Shown piece by piece: positions 33,801 through 43,238 of a stretch of DNA of 64,000 bases (its first letter is position 1; each line of letters starts with the position of its first letter). The position numbers and the translations under genes are program-made. The notes under the pieces are model-generated. The model saw only the letters and a program-made list of their open reading frames with translations. It did no database searches and had not been told where the DNA came from. The DNA comes from Lathyrus oleraceus (lineage: Eukaryota > Streptophyta > Magnoliopsida > Fabales > Fabaceae): positions 181,058,294-181,122,293 of the forward strand of contig NC_066585.1 in the NCBI RefSeq assembly GCF_024323335.1, read 5' to 3'.

Positions 33801-36269
33801 TTTTGATATGAGACCAATTGGAATTTGTCCTTGTTTGATTAATCTTGATTTTGGTTAATTTTCATGTTCTGTTTTAAATTTTTTCCTCATTTTTGACCCT
33901 AGGCTTTGGCCTAAGGGTTTACTTCTCATGTTTGAAGCTTTGTTTCAGGTTGTACATACAAGTTACACAATTGATGATGCCTCATCTTGAGAGCATTTGA
34001 TATTTGCTTTGGGATTACTAATGTGTGTTTTGTAGGTTGAAGTTGATTCAATTGGGATTGATTTGTAGCTTTTGCCTTTGCCTATTTTGGTTGTCTGTTG
34101 CATTAACTGTTGGTTGATTGTCTGTATAGCATACTGATTTGTTTGATGTTTCCACAGGTACACTTAGTGGCTATAGTTCATTGTGAACTTGCTATTGCTT
34201 TGCTTGATAGCTTAAGCATTGAGGTATAGCATCTCTTCTTCATGTAGTCTGGAAGACCTGGCCTGTTACTTGGCCAGGCACCTGTCTGAAGTCCTCCTTA
34301 AGAGGCAATGTCTGTGATTGTTTATTTTTGTCCCCAAGCAGGAAAAGTCCTTCTAACAAGGCAATTGGTAGATAGAAGAGATATGTAGCCTATCTCCTAC
34401 TATTCTGTGTGTCTTCCCTCTGCTTACATTACATGTTTGTAGCATTGGGGATCTTAACCCAAGATCTATCGAGTCGTTAACTTGTGGAGAGAGTTCCAAC
34501 TTTCTGAACTCCCACACCTTCTGATATTCAAAGCTCTCCCTGACCAGGGATAAGAGCATGAGGCACACCCCTCATATCCTTTCATCTGCTTCACCTTAAC
34601 CCTCAAATTTAAGGTTAAGAGCACCATTTACCCCATTTCAGTTGACTTTAAAGTCTAACCCTTGCTTGAGCCTAATTGCTTGGTTATAGTGTGTGCTAAA
34701 TGACTTTGTTTGATTGATTGCTTGGTGCATCTGTACATTGTTTGCTTGCATACCTTAGTGCATTTATCATCATTAATTGTGCATTATTGCATGAGCATCA
34801 TTTCATATCTTTGTGATCCATCTTTGGCTTACCCATTGAGGACAACTGTAAGTCCATTCATTGGCTATTGTTCCTAGGATTGGGAAGGGATAGAGTGTAA
34901 GACCATTTCATTTTGCCACTTATGTCCATTGCTTGTTTGTTTGTTGTATGTGAGGATGCAAGTGTAAGACCATGTTGTTGGCTTTTGTATTCCTATGATC
35001 ATCTGTTGAAGATTAGAGTAAGCCCAAATAGATTGGCGTCTGATATCCAAGTTTTGTTTCACTTTGAGGAGATTAGAGTAAGCCCATAGATTGACATCTG
35101 ACATCCACATTTTGTTTTGTTTTAGGAGGTTGGAATAAGTCCATTTATTGGCATCTGACATCCTTGTTTGTTTTAGGAGACTGGTGTAAATCCATCTATT
35201 GGTATCCGGTATCCACCTTTGTTGTGAGATTGGTATAAGCCCAGCAATTGGCCTCCGATATCATTTGTCTCGCTTATTTGTTATTGCTCATTTGCCTATT
35301 CCTAAGGACACACTTGAATCATCTTCTATATGATTTCAAGAGGTGAACCTTTCCGAGAAGTTTTACACTCCATTCTCCATACCCTCTTTGTCCTAAACCT
35401 TTTCACATTTGCTTTCAAAACTTTGATACTATTGTGCAAACATTCTTCATGTCTTTTCAAATTAGAAACCTGGACCCTAAGTCCTTGACTTTTCAAACTC
35501 CATTTCATAATACTTCTTTGAATCAATCCTAATCATACCTTGACCATATTTTGTGAATACTCATAATCAATTAACTTCACCCATTCAATTGTTTTGTGGC
35601 TTTGTCCATTGTTAATATGTTTTCATACATTAGCCATAGGTTTCAATTACCATAGTGGTTGATGTAAATCTTGCCTTATCCTTAGTGAGTTGATTGTAAG
35701 TCTTCCATACTTATTATAGGGTTAACCCCTCACTAGTATGTTGAAGCCGTCCTCGCATGGTGGATTGTTGATTCAGGTTGAGTCTTCTCCCATTGGTAAT
35801 GAAAAGCCTTAATGCTTGTGTTTTAAAATGAACTCACTGACTTTTGGAAATCTTTTAGCCGAACTACAGTGTTTTGATCCTTACCTTTGATGGAAGGTAC
35901 GTAGGCAACGGGTTCATCCGTTCAAACACAAAAACAATAAGAATTGTACATTCTTTTCTCATCATCACATTCATGTTTGCACAATATGTCATAAACAAAT
36001 AAACATTTTTATATACAACAAGTGTGAAAAGGGCTCCCTAGGAGTACCTAGGACGTGATGGGTGCCTAACACCTTCCCATTGCGTAATTTACCCCTTACC
36101 CAGATTCTCTGATCTTTTCATTAGTTTTCTACGCGTAAAACTTCTTAGGCTTTTGTTCGCTTTTAAGCCATTCCTTAGGATAAATAAAAGTGCGGTGGCG
36201 ACTCGATTATTTGTATACTTTGCTTTTGGTTTAATCAATAAATCATAAAGTGACGAATACACCGCTACA
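30798..36269 (+). repeat. Nested Ogre 3' LTR, about 5.47 kb
   Basis: TGTAAGACCCC...CCGCTACA, nearly identical to the copy at 14258-19723. Differences noted include 30976 (G to T), 31227 (G to A), about 31282-31286, a shorter T run at 32862 and 6 extra bases near 34549. Confidence 0.95.
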
Positions 36270-36274
36270 CTCAT
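36270..36274. repeat. Target-site duplication, right copy (CTCAT)
   Basis: CTCAT after the 3' LTR, identical to 14253-14257. Host LTR sequence resumes at 36275. Confidence 0.95.
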
Positions 36275-39200
36275 CATGCTGAGAATTCTGATGTGTTTGG
36301 ATTTAAATTTGGTGAAATATTGAAGAAGTTATGTTGATTTGAAGTTTGTGTGTTCATGAATGTTTTCCTTCGATTTGCATTATGTATGGACTGTTAGGCT
36401 TAGTTATTGGTAGATTCATGTTCCTCATGAGAATAGCTTTCGATCCATGTGCCTGTTGCTATTTTCTGCAAATTTTCGTGGCGGAGCACCGCCTGTCTCG
36501 CCGGAGAAGACAGCTGCTCCGCCGTCTGGTTTTGTCCTAGGGCTTTGCCTAGTCATCAGCCACGCATGCGCCTGCTTGGCGCTTCCAGTGGCCTACGCTT
36601 CTTTGACCATGCCAGCGTGTGTGTTGACCGCGCATGTGGCAGCCACTTCATTAAATGAAGTGCTGCGTTTTGAACACTTCTTCCCTCCTCACTTCGATTC
36701 CTGGCCACAGCATTTGGGAATTTATTTTTGCCAAGCGCGCTTGTACACGGTTCGATTCCTGACCGTGTACATTATGGATTTATTTTGTTTCAGCGCCTCT
36801 ATTTTCATGTGAACATGGTTCGATCCTTGGCAATGTTGTTTCTATTTTTTTTTCCTTCATTTCATTTTCCATTTTTGCCATGCTTTGTTCATTATTCATA
36901 ATATTTTCATTCGAATTGAAAAAATCATAATAAATAAAATATTGATCCAAATTGAATGCAATGTGCCACATGTTCATTTTGATGTCTATTATTTTGTGCT
37001 ATTCATTTCCTGATTTTATCATTTCTGGATTTTTAATTGTGGACTGTTATTTGAACATGATGCAAAATGTGACATGTTGTACCAATTCTTTTGTGAAATG
37101 CTCATACATTGTCCAATGGCTTTGAAATTTGGTATGATGATTCCTAACATGTTGCTTGATTTTTGAGATTTAGATTGGCATTTTTAGCATTTTCCATTTC
37201 TGTTTTGGATACATGGATGTAGGGTGTGACAATGTGTGTCACACATTTTGATGTTGATCTTATTCATTTTCTTATACATATCAATTGAGCTTTTCTGATT
37301 CCAATTTTTTGCATGATGCTTGTGTTTGACATGTTATGTGCACATAAAAATTTCCATGGTTATTTGATTCATTTCTGTTTTAATATGGTTTTTCTCATTT
37401 GAATGTCCAATTGTGTGCTTTGTAATTACCTTTGCTTTATTTTGTGCTTTAGATAGCCTTTCTTATTGATTTGAGTTTGGTCCTTTTTAGAACACGTTCT
37501 TACTCGAATAAATGTGCTTCATGTTGAATATTGGTTTCTGTTTTGACTTTTTGCTTTGCCTTTGGCCCTAGTCTTGGACTAGTGGTTTGTACTCATCTTT
37601 TGAGCTTTGTATTTCAGGTTCAAGTTATTAGCTCTAGTGGTTGATGCAATCTTATGACTTGAGATGCAAATTTGCTTTGTCCACTAACCTTGGTTGTGTT
37701 GTAGGATCATTGGTGGCTAACTCACTTGAGTGTTTGCCTTTTATGGCTTACATGTTGTACATATTGGGAATGTCTGACTGTTGTTATCTGTTGGTTGTTT
37801 GTCTGAATAGAATACTGATTGTTTAAGCTTTTCATACAGGTACCTTAGCTGCTTTAAGCTCATTATCTGAGCTTTGCTTTGCTTGTGGTTGGCATACCAC
37901 CTAGGTAGTCATCTCTCTAACTCCATGTAGTCTGGAAGCCCTGTCGTTTTCTTTTGGCAGGCATTTGGCTGAAGTCCTCCTTAAGAGGCAATGACTGTGT
38001 TTGTTTACTTTTGTGCTAAAGACCTCCTTGTTGAGGCATGGGATACATGTTAAGACCTTCTAAGTGAAGAGGCGATTGGCAGATAGAAGGGATTTGCAAT
38101 CAATCCCCTGCTATTCCGTTGAGTCTTTCATTATGCTCGCACTACGTGCTGATGCTTTTGAATAAACACCCAAAATCTTGTATAGAGTCAGTCAGGTGGA
38201 ATAGGGTCCCTCATTCTGGACCCCCACACCTTCTTTGTCTTGAGCTCACCCAGGCCAGGGTTAAGAGCTATGAGGTCTAACCCTCATTACCTTTCATCTG
38301 CTCACCCTGACGGTCAATGTCAGTGGTTAAGAGCCTCAGACACCCCTTCCAGTGTTGGCTTGTTTGTCGAGGTTGATATGACCCCTTGACTAAAGCCCAG
38401 CCTTGTATGAGCCTCTTGTTTGTATATAGCATGTGATTGTTTTTGATATGTTTATCTGTTTTCCACTTCTCATCTCCTTTTCTGTTGGAGTCGTATGGTC
38501 AACTTCCCAGGAAGTTGAACGTATGTAGAAATAGACTTGAGTTGACTCACTTCCTGTGTGAGTCAAACTCTTGTTAGAGACCTCAACCTAGGGTTATAAT
38601 TTGCATGACAACTATTAGGCTCGAGTCAGTCTCCCTTTTAGTTAGTTATTCCCCGGTCTCTGGTTAGGAGAAAGTTTCTCCCCTGTTAAGGGGAACTACG
38701 TCGCCCTGATCCTCATACCAGATGAGGTACGTAGGCAGGATATCATGCGAGATCTCTCCAGGCACCCTTTTCTTTTTTGCGTGTGTTTTGCTTGACAGCT
38801 ATTAGGTCCGAATTCCCGACTCCCTTTTAGTCTGTTTGTTTCTTTTGACGTCTCAGCGTCTGCTTGGTGTTTGTGTGACAGCTATTAAGCTCGAGTTCCA
38901 GACTCCTCATTAGCTTGTCAGTCTGTTAACCTTTTGAGTGTGTTTGGAGTCGGATGTAAGCCCAGGTTTGGCATTCCGTTTCCTTGTTTGTGCTTGTGTT
39001 TGGAGTCGGATGTAAGTCCAGCCATTGGCATTCCGTTTCCTTGTTGAGTTTCTTTTGACGTCTCAGCGTCTTTGTGTTGTGTTTTGTTTCGGCGTGCGTT
39101 AGCCGAACTACGACAGCTCTGATTCTCATTCCAGATGAGATACGTAGGCATAGGATGTGATATCCTGGCGAGCCCGTTTCCCATTTCCCCGAACTACGTC

Positions 39201-39563
39201 GACTCTGATGTTTGTTTCTGACAAACTACGTAGGCCCAGGATGCAACATCCTGCCGAGTCCGCTTCCTCCGTCTTCTTCCATCTGTTTTTTATTCCAGTG
39301 TGTGTGCATTCTTTTGAGCAGTTATTTAGCAACCTTATTCTATTCTTTTGAGCGTGGATCCCGTTGAGTACGACAGACGTGAGGGGTGCTAATACCTTCC
39401 CCTTGCGTAACCGACTCCCGTACCTTGTAATCTCCGGTCGTAAGACCATTCCTTTTCCAGGTTTACTTCGAGCGTTTCCTTTCCCTCCTTTGGGATAAAT
39501 AACGCACGGTGGCGGCTCTGTTTGTTTTGTCCTTTCCCGCCGGTTGTTTTTCGCGTTGCGACA
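36275..39563 (+). repeat. Host Ogre 5' LTR, second part
   Basis: Continues the LTR broken at 14257 and ends TTGCGACA before the PBS. Together the parts make an LTR of about 4.96 kb. It shares blocks with the nested Ogre LTR (GTAGTCTGGAAG, CCTCCTTAAGAGGCAATG, GGATAAATAA...GTGGCG) but is clearly another subfamily. Short repeats of TTTGGAGTCGGATGTAAG(C/T)CCAG (38945 and 38999) and CAGCTATTA(G/A)G blocks occur near the end. No protein-coding gene. Confidence 0.85.
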
Positions 39564-39565
39564 GC

Positions 39566-39583
39566 TGGCGACTCTGCTGGGGA
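39566..39583 (+). other. Primer-binding site (Arg-tRNA type), host Ogre
   Basis: TGGCGACTCTGCTGGGGA two nt after the LTR end at 39563. This fixes the LTR as the 5' copy. Confidence 0.9.
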
Positions 39584-40045
39584 TTTCAGAAGTTGACCTA
39601 TTGCTGGTCCATCTTCCCTAAGCGAGTCAATCCTAGCGCTCTCTAGGATAGTTTTGGTTGCTTTTGCTGTTTTATTTATGGCATTTATGATTATTATACT
39701 GTGATTATATATATTTGCATATATGTTTGCATGCATCATATTATCATTGTGTTGGATTCTGTACAGGTTTGGTTCCTCTGATTTGGGGTGGGTGTTCTGA
39801 GTGAGGCTAAAACCCAGGCCCGAGTATACACCTAGGATTAGCGTGGTCTCACGTTTCCTCACATGTTGGATCAGCATGTTGTTGCGACGTGACATACCAC
39901 AAGTCGGACGAGGTTCATCTGAGAGAGTCCTTCCGGGTGGAGTATTCCACTTTGGTGGGGTTACCTCTTTTGAGCTGTTGACTTCGGTGACCGTTCTTTC
40001 CCGGATCTTTGGTTTAGATGATCTTATGAGAGCTGCAACGACACA
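39584..40045 (+). other. Host Ogre leader, first part
   Basis: Noncoding leader after the PBS, with an AT-rich run (39680-39740). It is interrupted at 40045 by Athila 1 and resumes at 47313. Confidence 0.75.
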
Positions 40046-41461
40046 TGATGGGAAAATAGCAAGTGTACTATTTTTCTCACTGTAGTAATAGAAGGGAAAT
40101 TCCCCATTTGTCGATCTCAAAGACTGCTTGACGATACAGAGTTTATCGATTATTTCAATTAGACAAAAAGCTTTAGTTTTTTTGTGATATGAGTAATTGT
40201 ACTATCAATTGCAAATAAATAAAACAAATACAATGGTTGAACGAGAGATAAATTAGAGTAGATTGCTAGGGTACGGTGAATGAAACTTCCTGTAACAGAT
40301 ATAATTTATGAAGGCTTTGACAATAATCTCGTCCGATTGATTCCGGTCCTCAAGGGTATCTATTCCTAAGTCCTTAGTGAAAAGACATTTGATTATGTAA
40401 CCTAATTACTATGTCCATAAATAATTAGGTTCATACTCAAGCATTCGAAAATCAAGAATTTCCGGTCAGACAGAAAATCCCTAGTCCTAGGCGATCTTTA
40501 CTATCCAAAGTTCTTATACAAATCAATGAATAATTGCTGTCCAGCTAAAACTATTCATATTAATCATCATTCGTTGGTCCGACGAATAAAGCATAAAGAA
40601 CGGTAATAAGAACAAATCAATTGAGAAGAAGAAATAGTCAATGCATTCACAAACATAAAATCTGTCACATTCAGAATCAGGGTCACCCCCCTAGCAATGG
40701 GGGTTTAGCTACTCATAATAGAAATAAAAACAAAGATGAACATTGTTGTCATTACAGAATTTCTTGAGGAGTCAATCTTCAATCGTCAAAAAACTCTTGA
40801 ACATATGAATCCTCCGATAATCCTTGAGTCTCCAGCTCTCAAAACGCGTCTCCCTTTTATCAAAAATTGTCCAACCGCCGCAAAATCGTGTTCTGGCCTG
40901 TAAATAGCTATGCAACTGGGCTTTTCCTGATTTTGGGCTTCATACGCGTACTGAGCTGTTCCATACGCGTATTGCACGTATGACAGTGTATGATACGCAT
41001 ATTGCTATGTCTCATACGCGTATGGTGCGTAAGGCAACATCTGATACGCGTATTGCTAACTCTCATACGCGTATCACCAGAAACTTGTCTTTTTGCTTGA
41101 TTTTCCACCCCTCTGGTCATACGCGTATGCTACGCGTACTGGGAAGGTCCATACGCGTATCATGTAAGGCAATACGCGTATGGACAGCAGGTTCTCCAAG
41201 AATTGATTTTTTCTTCCGTTTTCTTGCTCTGGCTCAATTTCGCATCTGACGTTTGATTCCCTGAGCTTCCAAACTAGTTTTTTTTTGACCTGCTAACATA
41301 CCCAAAAGTGTAAAATATCCTCAAGAAACTCATAAGTAACAACACACTCCATATTATAGAATTGAGCTTATATCTAACCAAAAAATGCTTAAGTTTACGC
41401 AGTTTACCTGACTTATTTACGGTTAAATAGTGAAATACCTAGCATAAATGGTGACTGATCA
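40046..41461 (-). repeat. Athila 1 3' LTR, about 1.42 kb
   Basis: On the minus strand it opens TGATCAGTCACC at 41461 and closes TTTTCCCATCA at 40046. It contains an array of ACGCGT palindromes (40942-41181) in the likely U3. Identical in layout to the copy at 45896-47312. Confidence 0.95.
40942..41181. promoter_or_regulatory. Array of ATACGCGTAT palindromes
   Basis: Ten sites, nearly all ATACGCGTA(T/C), start at 40942, 40963, 40993, 41014, 41044, 41065, 41119, 41131 (TACGCGTAC), 41151 and 41172. Spacing alternates 21 and 30 bp in the first six. The other LTR keeps the set at 46792-47031. The core ACGCGT fits the CGCG-box recognised by plant CAMTA factors; a role as U3 enhancer is inferred. 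Confidence 0.75.
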
Positions 41462-41462
41462 C

Positions 41463-41475
41463 AACCCCAAACTTA
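41463..41475 (-). other. Athila 1 polypurine tract
   Basis: On the minus strand TAAGTTTGGGGTT, 1 nt before the 3' LTR start. A stem-loop lies 4 nt upstream of it. Confidence 0.8.
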
Positions 41476-41479
41476 GCTT

Positions 41480-41499
41480 GTTGCTTGTCCTCAAGTAAC
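41480..41499 (-). other. Stem-loop before PPT, Athila 1
   Basis: On the minus strand GTTACTTG-AGGA-CAAGCAAC: 8-bp stem with one A/C mismatch and a 4-nt loop, then a 4-nt spacer and TAAGTTTGGGG. Confidence 0.65.
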
Positions 41500-42745
41500 A
41501 TTATATCACCATCATAGATCATGTCACCCCAAACTTACTGTAAAACAGTTCTTGCCACAATACTGCTGAAATCTTTCGCACTGGACCTCTTGATGTTTTC
41601 TAAGGTTTTCTGATTTTTCCACATAACCAACGAGCCAAAAACTCTTTCCCTCAGAGATATCACTTTACCTGTCAGCTAATATCACACTCTCACCAAGCCT
41701 CTCTGGGTTAAAGTGTTATCATGCTCAAATCATAGTATGCAATATCAAATCAGAAGTTTGAATAAATTCTCTCATCCTATCAACATGTACAATCACACAC
41801 ACTTTTTGAGGTCTTTCGGGTTGTAACTGGGCTTTGGTTTAGGTAGGGTATGAAAATGGAACAAAGGTTTTTGGTTCAGAGTACATGAAATCGTTCTCTC
41901 ACTACGTTTCTTTCCTATTATTCCTGTTGGGTTTTGTATTCCTCTTTTCCTTTTATCTATAGTGAATGTAGCATTTTTCAAAAGCTGTTCTTTTATTATT
42001 TTTCGTTTTTCTCTTTCTTTTTTTTTTTTACTACATTCACTTACTGCAAAGCTACCCCAAACTGAAAGGTTACTATTCCAACAGCAACCCCAAACTTAGA
42101 TAGAAACGTAGAGATGAAATTAATCCTCACATACTCTGAACAGGGTAGGATAGTTACAAGGTTATGGATTGAGAAAGACGGGTATATCAGAAACAAATGA
42201 ATAACAGGCTCAACAGGGTTAAACAAAGGATAATAATAATAGATGGGATGGCTCGAAAGGCTCTAGGTGATAAACAAAAATATGCCTCAGTGTGTGTATT
42301 CATACAGCTAATAATAAAAAGAACATACGCAAACCATGATTGATAAAGACATACCTGATATCTCTCATATGATGATAAGTGTTTGGCTTTTTCTGATCTC
42401 ACCATGACGGGTTAAGCTGACTTGTTCTATCATACCTCTGAGTTCAAAGCTCATGTGCTCTTGGTTCTGATGTTAATCTTAACCAGTGCGTCCAATCATA
42501 AACAACAGCATCTACAGTCAAGGGGACTGAATGAGATGACAACCAAGTCTTTGGTGTAAGTGATCAAGATACCCACTAGCCAGACATAGTCACATATCTA
42601 ACGAAATAGACAGGCAAATGTATGTAAACAAAATCAAATTCATTAGATTGAGACAACCCATAATAGGTGATTACATCAAGGCAACAGAAAATAAAAACTG
42701 AATAAACCAAAAAGAAAAATACACAAAGAAATTTCAAACCTCCCT
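41500..42745 (-). other. Athila 1 3' region, no gene seen
   Basis: 1.25 kb between the post-pol hairpin and the PPT stem-loop. There is no env-position ORF; all frames are broken. Additional CCCCAAACTTA-like tracts (plus-strand wording) occur at 41524, 42055 and 42089. Confidence 0.7.
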
Positions 42746-42792
42746 TGGGTTGCCTCCCAAGCAGCACTTCGTTTAACGTCGCATGGCTCGAC
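42746..42792 (-). other. Conserved hairpin block after pol stop, Athila 1
   Basis: A 47-nt block, on the minus strand beginning GTCGAGCCATGCGACG and ending TTGGGAGGCAACCCAA at the hairpin (arms TTGGG and CCCAA). It starts 15 nt after the pol-remnant stop at 42807. A block of the same length and order follows pol in Athila 2 (59245-59291). Confidence 0.7.
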
Positions 42793-42806
42793 GGGACACC
42801 TCATAC

Positions 42807-43238
42807 TTAGATGAGTTTAACAGTTTCAATTGGTCCCCCTTCACTGGGATTATATGGTTTCAACCTCTGACCATTAACCTTGAAGGTGTCGCCATTCTTC
42901 TCATTTAAAACTACTGTGGTTCCTCCTTTCTTTGGTACCACATGCACAGGACTTACCCACGAGCTGTCAGAAATGGGGTAAATCATTCCCGAATCTAACA
43001 ACTTTACAACCTATTTCCTTACCACTTCTTTCATCGCTGGATTTAACCTCCTTTGTGGTTGTACTACTGGTTTCTGATTATCCTCCATCAGTATCTTATG
43101 CATGCATACTGTGGGGCTAATCCCTTTTAAATCCTCAATAGTCCAACCAATACCACTTTTATGTTTCTTCAGTACCTTTTCATCTTCTAATTCTGGTGAA
43201 GCTCTCAGATCCTCCCACCTGCATGGTTTGGATTTCCT
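42807..43238 (-). pseudogene. pol: Athila 1 pol remnant: RT start fused to integrase end
   Basis: Downstream of the gag-protease stop the same strand reads KHKSGIGWTIEDLKGISPTV, RRLNPAMKEVVRK, a stop near 43010, then [20 protein letters not shown] and GGTTVV. This is the N-terminal RT linker of Athila. At NEKNG the sequence changes directly to DTFKVNGQRLKPYNP, the last residues of integrase. About 3.3 kb of pol (RT core, RNase H, most of integrase) is therefore missing, and the joint lies at a word common to both partners. The fused frame ends at 42807. Confidence 0.85.

Larger units (their letters stand above)
14258..36269 (+). mobile_element. Nested Ogre derivative, 22.0 kb, complete ends
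   Basis: Two LTRs of about 5.47 kb (14258-19723 and 30798-36269) flank 11.1 kb. The element is bordered by a perfect 5-bp target duplication CTCAT (14253-14257 and 36270-36274). It has an Arg-type PBS, a protease-linker remnant, an intron, one pol frame with RT-RH-aRH-INT, a 5.5-kb noncoding 3' part and a PPT. ORF1, gag and protease are deleted. By eye the LTRs differ by roughly 1-2 percent plus small indels (for example 6 extra bases near 34549), so the insertion is fairly recent. It sits inside another Ogre's LTR in the same orientation. Confidence 0.95.

Noticed and set aside
39389..40120. 243-residue minus-strand frame spanning Ogre leader and Athila LTR edge
   Set aside because: It crosses an insertion boundary, so it cannot be an ancestral gene. 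Composition is not protein-like.
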